Shown here: positions 16,906 to 26,204 of the stretch, one piece after another | Position numbering within the stretch: the stretch's first letter is position 1 | How the letters are laid out: every line of letters starts with the position of its first letter | DNA from: Legionella_C dresdenensis | GTDB lineage: Bacteria > Pseudomonadota > Gammaproteobacteria > Legionellales > Legionellaceae | Assembly (NCBI RefSeq): GCF_042649825.1 | Contig: NZ_JBHSAB010000005.1 | Location: 29,697-93,696 of the forward strand | Reading direction: 5' to 3' | Length of the DNA: 64,000 nucleotides | The notes under the pieces: generated by a model | Seen by the model: only the letters and a program-made list of their open reading frames with translations | Database searches by the model: none | Told to the model about the DNA's origin: nothing | Made by a program: the position numbers and the translations under genes

Positions 16906-17730
16906 ATGCTTCCTAAAATTGCAGTGTGTCAGATGTTATCTTCGGCGTCCGTAAAGGAAAACTTTAGTCAGCTTGAGCAATTATTAAAAAAAGCGCAAGC
17001 AGAACAGGTCGATTTGGCAGTTTTGCCTGAAAATTTTGCTTTTATGGGAATGCATGAAGACGATAAGCTGAAAATAGCTGAGAGCTTTGGCCATGGCGAA
17101 ATACAGCAAGCGCTTGCACGGCTGGCAAAGCAGTATAATCTTTGGTTGATTGCCGGAACCATACCGCTACGGGCTGATAAAGGCCGGGTGCGGGCGGCAA
17201 GCCTGGTGTTTGATAATCAGGGGAAATGTGTTGCACGCTACGATAAAATCCATCTTTTTGATGTCCGGGTTTCTGAAACCGAAGCGCATCAGGAGTCAAA
17301 AACAATTGAACCAGGCGATAAATTGACGGTGGTTGATACGCCTGTCGGGAAAATCGGCCTTACTGTATGCTATGATTTGCGCTTTCCGGAGTTATACCGC
17401 CAGCTTGAGGAAAAAGGTGCGCAGTTATTTACTGTGCCGTCAGCGTTTACCGCAATCACAGGCGCTGCGCACTGGGAAACGCTATTACGTGCACGGGCAA
17501 TTGAAAATTTATGCTATGTTCTGGCGCCTGACCAGGGCGGCAAGCACGAGAATGGCCGGCTGACTTATGGTCATTCAATGATAATCGATCCCTGGGGAAA
17601 AATTATCGCTCAGCGGGCAGAAACTGGATTTGGCCTGATTTCTGCTAATATTGATCTTAAACACTTACAAAATTTACGCTCTCAGTTTCCCTGTAATAAC
17701 CACCATGTTCTTGCAAAAAACATGGTTTAG
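16906..17730 (+). CDS. Nitrilase-superfamily amidase, probable deaminated glutathione amidase
   Basis: Carbon-nitrogen hydrolase with the complete Glu-Lys-Cys triad: Glu in AVLPENFAF, Lys in YDKIHLFDV, Cys in VCYDLRFPELYR. The YDKIHLFDV and CYDLRFPELYR signatures are those of the Nit1/Nit2-like branch (YbeM in enterobacteria), which repairs deaminated glutathione to alpha-ketoglutarate and Cys-Gly. The ATG at 16906 (275 residues) is chosen; an upstream TTG would add 21 residues not found in the family. It lies 13 bases before tldD, a pairing common in gammaproteobacteria. The 210-base gap before it holds a CAAGGCA...TGCCTTG hairpin at 16772-16793 and nothing else recognised. Confidence 0.88.
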   Translation: MLPKIAVCQMLSSASVKENFSQLEQLLKKAQAEQVDLAVLPENFAFMGMHEDDKLKIAESFGHGEIQQALARLAKQYNLWLIAGTIPLRADKGRVRAASLVFDNQGKCVARYDKIHLFDVRVSETEAHQESKTIEPGDKLTVVDTPVGKIGLTVCYDLRFPELYRQLEEKGAQLFTVPSAFTAITGAAHWETLLRARAIENLCYVLAPDQGGKHENGRLTYGHSMIIDPWGKIIAQRAETGFGLISANIDLKHLQNLRSQFPCNNHHVLAKNMV

Positions 17731-17743
17731 CAAAGGTAAAATT

Positions 17744-19186
17744 ATGACGAAGGCACTGGCAATTGCCAAAGATTTGATATTAAAACCGGCAGCCCTTGAT
17801 GAATCGGCAGTAGAAAAGTTAATTCGCTCAATGGCTGGCCAGCATGTAGATGATGCTGATCTGTATTTTCAAAGCTGTAGTTACGAATCATGGTATCTGG
17901 AAGATTCCCAGGTTAAAAGCGGCAGTTTTTCTATTGATCGCGGAGTTGGTATCCGTGCGGTAAGCGGTGATAAGACCGGTTATGCTTATTGTGATGATAT
18001 TTTATTACCGGCAATGGAACGTGCGGCTAATGCTGCCCGATCAATTGCTTTAACCTCGACCAGACCGGTAACAGCCGTTCAGGTGTCATCGAATGCAATT
18101 GCCCGCTATCAGCCCTTAAATCCAATTGATTCATTGGGCAAACAGGAAAAAATTGCTTTGCTGGAAGCGATTGACAAGGAAGCAAGACGTATCGATCCCC
18201 GAGTAATTCAGGTTAATGCTTCTTTAAGCGGCTGTTATGAAGTGGTGCTGGTTGCCGGCATGCATGGCAATATGGTTGCAGATATCCGGCCGCTGGTTAG
18301 CGTCAATGTCAGTGTAATAGTCGAGGATAAAAATGGCCGCCGTGAGGCTGCACGTTCAGGCGGCGGAGGCCGGGTAGACTATTCTTATTTTCTGCAGAAA
18401 GATCAGGCTTTGCAATATGCCCGCGAGGCAGTCCGTGAAGCATTAATTAATCTTGAGGCTGAAGCCGCGCCGGCTGGAACTATGCCTGTCGTATTGGGCC
18501 CTGGCTGGCCTGGCGTTTTATTGCATGAAGCAGTAGGGCATGGCTTGGAAGGCGATTTTAACCGCAAGGGTCTTTCAGCGTTTTCTGGCAAAATGGGGCA
18601 ACAGGTTGCGGCGAAAGGCGTGACTGTTGTTGACGACGGTACTTTAAGCAATCGCCGCGGCTCCCTGACTATTGACGATGAAGGTACGCCGACGCAATGT
18701 ACAACGCTTATTGAAGATGGCATATTGGTCAATTATATGCAGGACAAGCTTAACGCCAAGCTGATGGGAATGCAACCGACGGGAAACTGCCGCCGTGAAT
18801 CCTATGCTCATCTGCCCATGCCGCGTATGACTAATACCTATATGCTGGCTGGAAATTATGACCCGCAAGAGATTATACAAAGCGTTGAACGCGGGCTATA
18901 CGCGGTCAATTTTGGCGGCGGACAAGTCGATATTACCTCTGGACAGTTTGTTTTCTCAGCAAGCGAAGCGTATCTGATTGAGAATGGCAAGGTAACAAAA
19001 CCGGTTAAAGGCGCTACACTGATTGGTAATGGGCCGGATGTGATGCAGAAAATCAGTATGATTGGCAATGATTTGGCGTTGGATGGCGGAATTGGAGTTT
19101 GTGGTAAGGATGGCCAGTCGGTTCCGGTTGGGGTAGGGCAGCCTACGCTAAAAATCGATGCACTGACTGTCGGGGGAACACGTTAA
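17744..19186 (+). CDS. tldD: Metalloprotease TldD
   Basis: Zinc-dependent peptidase subunit that with TldE/PmbA degrades unfolded peptides and matures microcins in E. coli. The HExxxH zinc motif is present in LLHEAVGHGLEGD; the N-terminal DDADLYFQSCSYESWYLED and GVGIRAV segments and C-terminal GQVDITSGQFVFSASEAY and MIGNDLALDGGIGVCGK are family hallmarks. The ATG at 17744 follows AAAGG and gives 480 residues, the normal size; 31 upstream codons in frame overlap the amidase gene and are excluded. The partner tldE is not in this window. Confidence 0.96.
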   Translation: MTKALAIAKDLILKPAALDESAVEKLIRSMAGQHVDDADLYFQSCSYESWYLEDSQVKSGSFSIDRGVGIRAVSGDKTGYAYCDDILLPAMERAANAARSIALTSTRPVTAVQVSSNAIARYQPLNPIDSLGKQEKIALLEAIDKEARRIDPRVIQVNASLSGCYEVVLVAGMHGNMVADIRPLVSVNVSVIVEDKNGRREAARSGGGGRVDYSYFLQKDQALQYAREAVREALINLEAEAAPAGTMPVVLGPGWPGVLLHEAVGHGLEGDFNRKGLSAFSGKMGQQVAAKGVTVVDDGTLSNRRGSLTIDDEGTPTQCTTLIEDGILVNYMQDKLNAKLMGMQPTGNCRRESYAHLPMPRMTNTYMLAGNYDPQEIIQSVERGLYAVNFGGGQVDITSGQFVFSASEAYLIENGKVTKPVKGATLIGNGPDVMQKISMIGNDLALDGGIGVCGKDGQSVPVGVGQPTLKIDALTVGGTR

Positions 19187-19223
19187 GACAGGTTATATAT
19201 ACCACGTCACTGAGGGAACAGCG

Positions 19224-20903
19224 ATGACTAAAATAAATGGAAAAAAACTGTTGAACGAATGGTTGTTTCAAAATGAAAAGGATCATGGCGACAAAGTTTA
19301 TTTACGTCAACCGCGTCAGGGTCAATGGTATGAATATACCTGGGGGCAAGTAGTCCATCAGGCGAGGCAGGTAGCGCGTTTTCTGCGGGAATCAGGCCTT
19401 CAGCATGGCGACAGGGTAGCAATTTACTCAAAGAACTGTGCTGAATGGTTTATTACCGATTTTGGCATCAGCCTGGCAGGGATGGTTAACGTTCCCTTGT
19501 TTGCCAATCAACACCATGAAAGTATTGAGCATGTCTTGAGCCATGCCGAGATTAAAATGGTTTTTGTGGGTAAACTGGATAATCCTGTGCATGCAAGAGC
19601 GGCGATCCCGACTTCGTACCCTACGGCCGGGTTTGATTATCATAATGAAATTCAGGTTGATACTAAATGGCATGAGATACTGGCAAAAGAGCCGTTAAAC
19701 GATCTGCCGCAGGTAAAACCAGATGATCTATACACAATAATTTATACCTCAGGAACGGCAGGAATGCCTAAAGGTGCAGTGTATACACATGACACAATTG
19801 CAAATTATCTCGCCTTATATCCGCTTGATATCGCCCGTATTTGCAAACTCAATCACTATCATTTGATCTCTTATTTACCGCTAGCCCATGTCTATGAACG
19901 CTCGGCAGTGCAATTAGGCAGCATTACTATTCCCTGTGACGTATCCTTTGTCGAGAGCCTTGAAAAATTTGCGGAAAATCTGCGGGAAATAGAGCCGACA
20001 TTTTTTACCGCAGTTCCCAGAATCTGGGGCGTGTTTCAGCAGAAAATAGAACAGAAGCTTCCACCGAAGAAAATGAATATCCTGCTTAAAATCCCGGGGT
20101 TATCGTTACTGATTAAAAATAAAATACGCCGGCAATTGGGTTTGGCACGCTGTAAAAACTGTTTTTCAGGCGCTTCCCATTTACCCATTAGCATCATTGA
20201 GTTTTTTAATAAATTGGGAATAAAAATTCAGGAAGGATATGGTCAGAGTGAAAACCTTGCCTATGCGACCTTTTCAATGCTTGAGGAGCGTAAACCGGGT
20301 TATGTCGGAACCGCCAGGCTGCAAGTGGATTTGAAATTAAGTCCAGAAGAAAATGAATTGCTAATCAAATCGCCTTGTCTAATGAAAAGATATTATAAAG
20401 AACCGGAATTAACCGCTGCAACCATTACTGAAGATGGCTGGTTAAAAACAGGCGATATTGCTGAAATTGATGGATTTGACCGAGTCAAAATTCTGGGGCG
20501 GCTATCAGAAAACTTTAAAAATCAAAAAGGTGAATTTGTCGCCCCTGGACCGATTGAAAAACTGTTTACGGTGGATGGTTCAATTGAGCAATTATGTCTG
20601 ATTGGTCAGGGATTACCAAGCAATGTTCTGTTAGTAACCTTAAGCGAGACTGGCCGAGAGAAAGACAGGGACGTTCTGCAGCAAATGCTGGTTGATAGCC
20701 TGCATCAGATTAACGGTAAATTAGCCAGTTATGAAAAAATCAGCCATATTATTATCGTTGCTGAGCCATGGGCGCCTGATAACGGTTTACTAACCCCCAC
20801 CTTAAAGGTCAAGCGCCGGGCAGTGGAAGCTCATTACCGTGAATTGATTGATGCTGTTATTGAAAAGCCAAAAGCTGTAGTGTGGGATGGATTTGTTGAA
20901 TAA
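19224..20903 (+). CDS. AMP-forming acyl-CoA synthetase (long-chain fatty acid-CoA ligase type)
   Basis: Adenylate-forming enzyme of 559 residues that activates a carboxylic acid with ATP and CoA. The P-loop reads IIYTSGTAGMPKGAVYTH; further motifs are YLPLAHVYERS, GYGQSEN, and the hinge WLKTGDIAEIDGFDRVKILGR. The LAHVYER motif and the region around residues 230-290 are typical of the FAA/ACSL long-chain group (UPF0-type AMP-binding with a truncated C-terminus and the SYEKI segment). The adenylation motif 5 carries E in GYGQSE as expected. Substrate chain length is inferred. Gap to tldD is 37 bases; possible co-transcription. Confidence 0.88.
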   Translation: MTKINGKKLLNEWLFQNEKDHGDKVYLRQPRQGQWYEYTWGQVVHQARQVARFLRESGLQHGDRVAIYSKNCAEWFITDFGISLAGMVNVPLFANQHHESIEHVLSHAEIKMVFVGKLDNPVHARAAIPTSYPTAGFDYHNEIQVDTKWHEILAKEPLNDLPQVKPDDLYTIIYTSGTAGMPKGAVYTHDTIANYLALYPLDIARICKLNHYHLISYLPLAHVYERSAVQLGSITIPCDVSFVESLEKFAENLREIEPTFFTAVPRIWGVFQQKIEQKLPPKKMNILLKIPGLSLLIKNKIRRQLGLARCKNCFSGASHLPISIIEFFNKLGIKIQEGYGQSENLAYATFSMLEERKPGYVGTARLQVDLKLSPEENELLIKSPCLMKRYYKEPELTAATITEDGWLKTGDIAEIDGFDRVKILGRLSENFKNQKGEFVAPGPIEKLFTVDGSIEQLCLIGQGLPSNVLLVTLSETGREKDRDVLQQMLVDSLHQINGKLASYEKISHIIIVAEPWAPDNGLLTPTLKVKRRAVEAHYRELIDAVIEKPKAVVWDGFVE

Positions 20904-20911
20904 GAGAGTAG

Positions 20912-20938
20912 CCTTGATGCAGCGAAGCGTAATCAAGG
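20912..20938. repeat. REP-like hairpin (CCTTGAT...ATCAAGG)
   Basis: Seven-base stem CCTTGAT/ATCAAGG around GCAGCGAAGCGTA, 9 bases after the acyl-CoA synthetase stop. The loop GCAGCGAAGCGTA resembles the loops of widespread gammaproteobacterial repeats. Single copy here. Confidence 0.55.
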
Positions 20939-20996
20939 TTTGCAAAGAACATTTAAAATATAATTGTTTTATTTCATTGATTCGAAAGGGTCGTTC

Positions 20997-22487
20997 ATGG
21001 TAACACCAGAACTCGAGGACGCGTTGTTAGAAGAAGAGCAAACGTTAACAAATCTAAACCAGGAAGCTGATTTAAGTGAAACCGATGAGGATAAAGGGCA
21101 TGTGTTAAGTGAGAATAAGTTAAGCACTTGCACATCAACAACGTCTACAGCTGTCAGCGCTTCTGCGTCTTTAGTTGCTCCTGACATAAGTGGACTTGAA
21201 TTATTTAGTTCATTGCCTGTTGAACTCTTACAGCGCATCGTCAAACAACTTGATCCTCTGTCGGTTGCTAACCTTCGATCCAGTTGTCGTTTTTTTTATG
21301 ATAATAGCAGGAATCTGGCCGCTCTTCATACATTTCAACGATTTAAAGTTAAAGCGATATCGGGCGGTAATAGGCACACTTGCCTTTTGACAAAAAACAA
21401 TGAGTTATATGTTTGCGGTGACAATAACACCGGCCAATTAGGTTTAGGCGATACGAAAGAAAAACCTCATTTTACCCGGGTCAATTTAGAGGTGTTGCTT
21501 ACAACAGGAGAGGTGATTACTCAGATTAGTTCTGGTAATTGGTATACTGTATTTTTAACTAACAAGAGTAGGGTGTTTAGCAGCGGTTACAATACAAATG
21601 GCAAGACAATGGGTTTGCCTGGTGATGAATGCAATTTATTTAAAGAAGTCACAACAATAAGTATTGATAAAAATCAAACCATTGATTTTCTTTTTTGCAT
21701 AACCAAAGTCACCATTCTTATCACCAGCAACAAAAAATTATGGATATATGGTGAGATTAAGCAGAACAACTTATCCAACCCGATTGATTTATCCTCAACA
21801 TTAAACGCCTGCGAGAATATTGTATCGGCGACAATAGAATACGAGACGGATGACAGTTGTATTGTGCTATTGACCAATAACCAACGCATTATTAGTGTTG
21901 TGATAGGTCAAGAGCAGTGGGAAGTGCGCACAAATGACCTAAGTAATGGCCTAAGTGCTTGCCAGTCTGGTAAATTATTCTTTGCTCCTGTTGAGTGTGA
22001 TAATCGTTACTGGGTGAAAAATACAGCCTTTTGGACCGCAAAAGATTGGTGCCAGTTTGATTTTCGAATGGGGGAATTAAAAATTAGCAAAGAGCTTTTG
22101 CCATTTACCGAGTCTGATGAAACCATAGTGGCTGCCACCGCAGGTGATTGTCACACCTTATGCTTAAGTAGTAAAGGGCGCGTTTATGGTAAAGGCTTAA
22201 ACACCAGTGGCCAGCTTGGTGCCGACGAAGACATTAAAGATTACAAATCCTGGCGATTATTAACTCTTGAGCTTGATAAGGGTGAAAAAATTACCCATAT
22301 TGAATCGTCTTGCAACACATCCTTTTTAACTACGAACAAAAACCGTTTGTTTGTGGCTGGGGATAATGAAGCAGGCCAGCTTGGGTTAGGGCATAAAAAA
22401 CCTGTTTATCATTTCCAGGAGGTTATCCCACGCTACCTTCAGCAAAAGGACGTTATCGAACCATCTTCATTCCCCTCATTGTCATGA
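20997..22487 (+). CDS. F-box and RCC1-repeat protein, putative secreted effector
   Basis: 496 residues from the ATG at 20997, preceded by GAAAGGG; an in-frame TTG 33 bases earlier falls in a TATAAT-like box (20959-20964) and is rejected. After an acidic, Ser/Thr-rich N-terminus (residues 1-65), an F-box spans about 67-107: LFSSLPVELLQRIVKQLDPL then SVANLRSSCRFFYDN. The rest is an RCC1 beta-propeller: ISGGNRHTCLLTKNNELYVC followed by GDNNTGQLGLGD, and ATAGDCHTLCLSSKGRVYGK, and FVAGDNEAGQLGLGH, with more degenerate blades between. In eukaryotes F-box proteins recruit substrates to SCF ubiquitin ligases; Legionella translocates F-box effectors such as AnkB and LegU1. Translocation here is inferred; the C-terminus is Glu/Ser-containing (IEPSSFPSLS). 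AT-rich relative to neighbours. Confidence 0.85.
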   Translation: MVTPELEDALLEEEQTLTNLNQEADLSETDEDKGHVLSENKLSTCTSTTSTAVSASASLVAPDISGLELFSSLPVELLQRIVKQLDPLSVANLRSSCRFFYDNSRNLAALHTFQRFKVKAISGGNRHTCLLTKNNELYVCGDNNTGQLGLGDTKEKPHFTRVNLEVLLTTGEVITQISSGNWYTVFLTNKSRVFSSGYNTNGKTMGLPGDECNLFKEVTTISIDKNQTIDFLFCITKVTILITSNKKLWIYGEIKQNNLSNPIDLSSTLNACENIVSATIEYETDDSCIVLLTNNQRIISVVIGQEQWEVRTNDLSNGLSACQSGKLFFAPVECDNRYWVKNTAFWTAKDWCQFDFRMGELKISKELLPFTESDETIVAATAGDCHTLCLSSKGRVYGKGLNTSGQLGADEDIKDYKSWRLLTLELDKGEKITHIESSCNTSFLTTNKNRLFVAGDNEAGQLGLGHKKPVYHFQEVIPRYLQQKDVIEPSSFPSLS

Positions 22488-22494
22488 CATAATA

Positions 22495-22728
22495 ATGTAT
22501 CCAATCTGGGATTTCCCTTCCTTGACAAAATATTATCAGGATTTTTTAATGATTCAATCACTTGATCATGATGCAGGCCTTGAACCCATTTCCTCAATTT
22601 TTCATAATGTTGATGCAGCACGTCGAAATCTAGCCTGGAATATAAATAACTTTCGCAGCCATGATCATGGCATCAATAGTAATGAGCTGTTAGCAATTTT
22701 AAAGAAGCGAACAAATTTGCTCGGCTAG
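22495..22728 (+). CDS. Small uncertain ORF between two effector-like genes
   Basis: 77 codons from ATG, starting 7 bases after the RCC1 gene and in another frame. There is no Shine-Dalgarno sequence. The product (for example FHNVDAARRNLAWNINNFRS) is not recognised and has no signal peptide. It could be a frameshifted remnant of a longer ancestral gene or a chance ORF. Confidence 0.25.
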   Translation: MYPIWDFPSLTKYYQDFLMIQSLDHDAGLEPISSIFHNVDAARRNLAWNINNFRSHDHGINSNELLAILKKRTNLLG

Positions 22729-22819
22729 AGAATTAATCACAACCTTTCACACCACCTATAATAATCCCTTAATCTTCCTCTGATATAATAAATCCCATTC
22801 TTCGTCAAATAAGATTCTC

Positions 22820-24433
22820 ATGTCACTGTATATTCATGGTACTAATTCTCTCATTTTACCTTTATTAAAAGCGACAAACTTCAACATAATTTCTCCGCCT
22901 CACAGTTTAGAACAATATACACTTGCACCATTCGGCGGTGAAATTTCAAAAGGAGGATATCAGCGGCTTGATAATGACGGGATTGCCTTTGGCACTTTGG
23001 AAACAACACAGAGCCCTGTTGGTGGGACAGAACGATATACCCTGCGTAAAATTCTTGATAAATATGCTAACCAACTTGAGCCTTACTCAATTGAAAATAA
23101 CAAGCAACACCTGAATGATTGTGTGAGTAATCTGATGAGTAGAGCTTGTAGCGAGTTTAATACTTTGTTGATTTATCTCGCCCGTGCTAAACAAACAGGG
23201 CTTACAACTGATGAAGTGCTTGATCAAGGCAAAATTGCTGCTATCAAAGAAAATCTTGAGTTAACACGACAGTTTTTGCATTTGTTTTTATTACTTGGTT
23301 CAAAAATTAATATCAAAAATCTAAATGATATTAATCCATACAGTGAGCAAGCGCGCCGATTATTTTTTCCCTTGACCAGTTCTGATGAAGCCTGGTTTTC
23401 ATTTGTCAGTGTATGTGCGCGTATCAAAAAAAGCCAGCTGGATATTGCAGCAATTATCAGAAATGGCGATTTTTCAGAGAAAGCACTACAACCGGTTATC
23501 AACGTGCTGAATGGGAGTGAGGATGATTTTTTCATTACCGGCAGCGAAGTGAAGTTTGATCCGGATTATCAGAACGTGTCTTATGCCAGGAAAGCTTGCA
23601 ATGATGGCCATTTTTTTTCGTTTTCAACAAACAGAGGTACAACGATAATCGAGCATTTTCAGGACATGCTAAGAGGCAGTATTATGCCCTCATATTTCAG
23701 TAAATTACATGCCCAGATAAAAAAATATCTTGCAATTATTGATAAAAAACAGGTGTTATTTGAGCGTCTGCTAGCCAAAGAGCCTGAAAATCTTTTGACC
23801 GAAGACATTGCTTGTTTTACTAACAAACCTTTTCCACTTGTTTTAGTCGTAGAAGAGACTGATAAAATAACCCTATTTGATGAGCATACCAAAGAATACC
23901 GTTCGTTTTCACCGTTAATAATTGGAGAAGACATAAAGACCATTGCTACCACTGCTGAACATCAACTGCTGTTGGCTAATTATTTCTATACGCAGGAAAA
24001 AAAAGTTAAAGTAATTACAATTCAAGAGTTAAATAACCTTCGTCTGGAACAGACAATTGCACCATTACTGAGTTTTTTCAGGGATAATTATGACAAAAAA
24101 TTCAAAAATACTAATAGCGCAGGGTTGGTAAAAATTAAGCAGTTGCTGCATTCTAATCGGGATCATCAGGAAAAATTGCAGGAAATTATTAAAATAGCAA
24201 AAGAAAAAACAGCGCCGGGATGGAGGTTATGGTATAGCCAAAGCCACTTTTTTGGTCGGGGCCGCCATGAATCTGTGCATCAGTTGTATAAAAAAATCGC
24301 AAATATTATTCCGCAACAATTTCATTTGTCTGACAATGGTGAAAAAGCCCTGAGAGATCAGCTTACCGAGATCGGCGCCTTGTTAAAACAGGAAACCTTT
24401 GTGCATGGTTCTACATCGAAGATAAATCTATAA
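22820..24433 (+). CDS. Unknown large protein, effector-like
   Basis: 537 residues, not recognised. No signal peptide or membrane helix; mixed alpha/beta, AT-rich. The N-terminus MSLYIHGTNS followed by LAPFGGEISKGGY and NDGIAFGTLE has the loose layout of an ADP-ribosyltransferase fold (HGT with a later GI(Y/A)F segment), but the full H-Y-E triad is not assignable by eye, so this is speculative. The remainder is helical with Lys-rich stretches such as YFYTQEKKVKVITIQELNN. Shine-Dalgarno is weak. TATAAT-like boxes at 22757-22762 and 22784-22789 may serve as promoters. Next to the F-box/RCC1 gene it forms a small accessory island between the acyl-CoA synthetase and truA. Confidence 0.8.
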   Translation: MSLYIHGTNSLILPLLKATNFNIISPPHSLEQYTLAPFGGEISKGGYQRLDNDGIAFGTLETTQSPVGGTERYTLRKILDKYANQLEPYSIENNKQHLNDCVSNLMSRACSEFNTLLIYLARAKQTGLTTDEVLDQGKIAAIKENLELTRQFLHLFLLLGSKINIKNLNDINPYSEQARRLFFPLTSSDEAWFSFVSVCARIKKSQLDIAAIIRNGDFSEKALQPVINVLNGSEDDFFITGSEVKFDPDYQNVSYARKACNDGHFFSFSTNRGTTIIEHFQDMLRGSIMPSYFSKLHAQIKKYLAIIDKKQVLFERLLAKEPENLLTEDIACFTNKPFPLVLVVEETDKITLFDEHTKEYRSFSPLIIGEDIKTIATTAEHQLLLANYFYTQEKKVKVITIQELNNLRLEQTIAPLLSFFRDNYDKKFKNTNSAGLVKIKQLLHSNRDHQEKLQEIIKIAKEKTAPGWRLWYSQSHFFGRGRHESVHQLYKKIANIIPQQFHLSDNGEKALRDQLTEIGALLKQETFVHGSTSKINL

Positions 24434-24787
24434 GGGTATTTTGTGCGCTTTACCTCGTCTCTGTAATTAAATCCTGGCACTCCGCTTGACTTTGTATGGC
24501 GGAATAGTCATAAATGCCGTATTCCACCAATTTAATTTTGGAAATACTAATGAAACGATTCGCTATCGTATTTCTAGCGCTATTTGAAATCTGTGCGAAC
24601 CTTTGATTTAAAGGAGTACTGTTTTTGAGATATAAAAAGACGGCTTGGAGTAAAGTCGTCCTCTTTTGCTTAGCTTGACGGCTATGGGCTTTACAGCCCA
24701 GCCTATACTTCTATAAACCTTTGCCCTGTCAACTCTGGACAAACGCTTGCGGGTGTTATACATTGCCTGTTTTAGCCGGAAAAATGT
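24434..24787. other. Non-coding gap with palindromes
   Basis: 354 bases without a supported gene. It contains an imperfect hairpin TGGCGGAATA...TATTCCACCA at about 24498-24530 and a shortened family B palindrome TGGGCTTTACAGCCCA at 24685-24700. No promoter for truA is clear. Confidence 0.6.
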
Positions 24788-25576
24788 ATGCGTATTGCCT
24801 TAGGGGTTGAATACGATGGAAGCCAATACCATGGCTGGCAGGCGCAGGCTGGTTTACATACCATACAACAAGTCATAGAAACAGCGCTTGGCCGCATTGC
24901 CGACAGTGAAATCAGTGTTGTATGCGCTGGCCGAACTGATACTGGCGTACACGCAACCAATCAAATTATTCATTTTGACTCTGATAAAGAACGGACTATC
25001 CGTTCCTGGATTCATGGCGCCAATTCTTATTTACCTAAGGATGTTTGCGTCCGTTGGGGACGTGAAATGCCGGATGATTTTCATGCCCGATATTCGGCGA
25101 CAGCCAGACGTTACCGTTATATTATCTATAATGCGCCGATAAGGCCGGCTTTATTGCGCAGCAGTGTAACCTGGCAGTATCGTCAGCTTGATCATCGGGC
25201 AATGGATTCTGCTGGCAAGTATCTGTTGGGGGAGCATGACTTTACATCTTTTCGTTCGATAGAATGTCAATCTAATACACCTATGCGTAATATCCATAAT
25301 CTGCAAGTAAGCCGCTGCGGGGATTTGGTTATGCTGGATATCACTGCCAATGCTTTCCTTCATCACATGGTGAGAAATATTGCTGGCGTATTAATTGCTG
25401 TTGGTTCAGGTAAAAGAAGCATTGAATGGGTAAAAGAAGTACTTGATGCCAAAGATCGCCGTTTAGGGGCAGAAACGGCTCCGCCCTACGGTTTGTATCT
25501 GGTTGGTGTAACTTATCCCAAGCATTTTGCGATTTCCCAGGCGCCGTTAGGGCCGTTGTTTTTATGGGAGCGTTAG
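24788..25576 (+). CDS. truA: tRNA pseudouridine(38-40) synthase
   Basis: Modifies uridines 38-40 of the tRNA anticodon arm. The 262-residue protein has the catalytic Asp in CAGRTDTGVHATNQ and conserved ALGVEYDGSQYHGWQ, FHARYSATARRYRYIIYN, FTSFRSIECQS and FLHHMVRNIAG motifs. It begins the compact truA-trpF-trpB-trpA-glnS-cysS block; trpF starts one base after its stop. Confidence 0.97.
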   Translation: MRIALGVEYDGSQYHGWQAQAGLHTIQQVIETALGRIADSEISVVCAGRTDTGVHATNQIIHFDSDKERTIRSWIHGANSYLPKDVCVRWGREMPDDFHARYSATARRYRYIIYNAPIRPALLRSSVTWQYRQLDHRAMDSAGKYLLGEHDFTSFRSIECQSNTPMRNIHNLQVSRCGDLVMLDITANAFLHHMVRNIAGVLIAVGSGKRSIEWVKEVLDAKDRRLGAETAPPYGLYLVGVTYPKHFAISQAPLGPLFLWER

Positions 25577-25577
25577 G

Positions 25578-26204
25578 TTGGAGGCGCAGCGGGTAAGAAT
25601 CAAAATGTGTGGCATGACGCGCAGGCAGGATATCGATTATGCCATTGCGCTGGGCGCTGATGCCATTGGTTTGATTTTTTATCCGAAAAGCAGGCGCTAT
25701 GTGACGGTTGAGCAGGCAAAAATTTTGCTGCGGGAAATACCGCCATTGGTGAATATCGTTGCTGTTGCCGTAGATCCTGAGCCTGATGACCTGAAGCGAT
25801 TAATTAATGAATTACCCATTGACACCATTCAATTTCATGGTAATGAAAAAGTGGAGTTCTGCCAACGATTCGGCAGGCCATATATCAAAGCGGTGTCAGC
25901 CAGAAATTCGCAACTGATAACTGCTGCTATGGATAAGTTTCAAACTGCCTCTGCCATACTGGTTGATACACCTTCAGCAGAATATGGCGGCAGCGGGCAG
26001 GCTTTTGACTGGCAAATCATTCCTGAACGCCGGACCCGGCCGCTAATCATTGCCGGCGGATTAAACCCGCAGAATTGCATTGCGGCGGTCAAACTTAATC
26101 CTTATGCGCTAGATGTATGCAGTGGTATTGAACAATCGCCAGGTATCAAGGATCATCATAAGATGAAACAGTTTGTTGACGTTTTAAGGGGGAAGCATGA
26201 CTAA
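25578..26204 (+). CDS. trpF: Phosphoribosylanthranilate isomerase
   Basis: Third step of tryptophan synthesis, an Amadori rearrangement of PRA to CdRP. The beta/alpha-barrel shows RIKMCGMTRRQD with the catalytic Cys, GADAIGLIFYPKSRRYV, LVDTPSAEYGGSGQAFDW with the catalytic Asp, and IIAGGLNPQN. The start is TTG at 25578, with GGAG eight bases upstream; the next ATG (25605) would remove the first beta strand, so TTG is preferred. Length 208 fits monofunctional TrpF. The 3' end overlaps trpB by 8 bases. trpE/G/D/C are not in this window, the split arrangement usual in Legionella and pseudomonads. Confidence 0.95.
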   Translation: MEAQRVRIKMCGMTRRQDIDYAIALGADAIGLIFYPKSRRYVTVEQAKILLREIPPLVNIVAVAVDPEPDDLKRLINELPIDTIQFHGNEKVEFCQRFGRPYIKAVSARNSQLITAAMDKFQTASAILVDTPSAEYGGSGQAFDWQIIPERRTRPLIIAGGLNPQNCIAAVKLNPYALDVCSGIEQSPGIKDHHKMKQFVDVLRGKHD

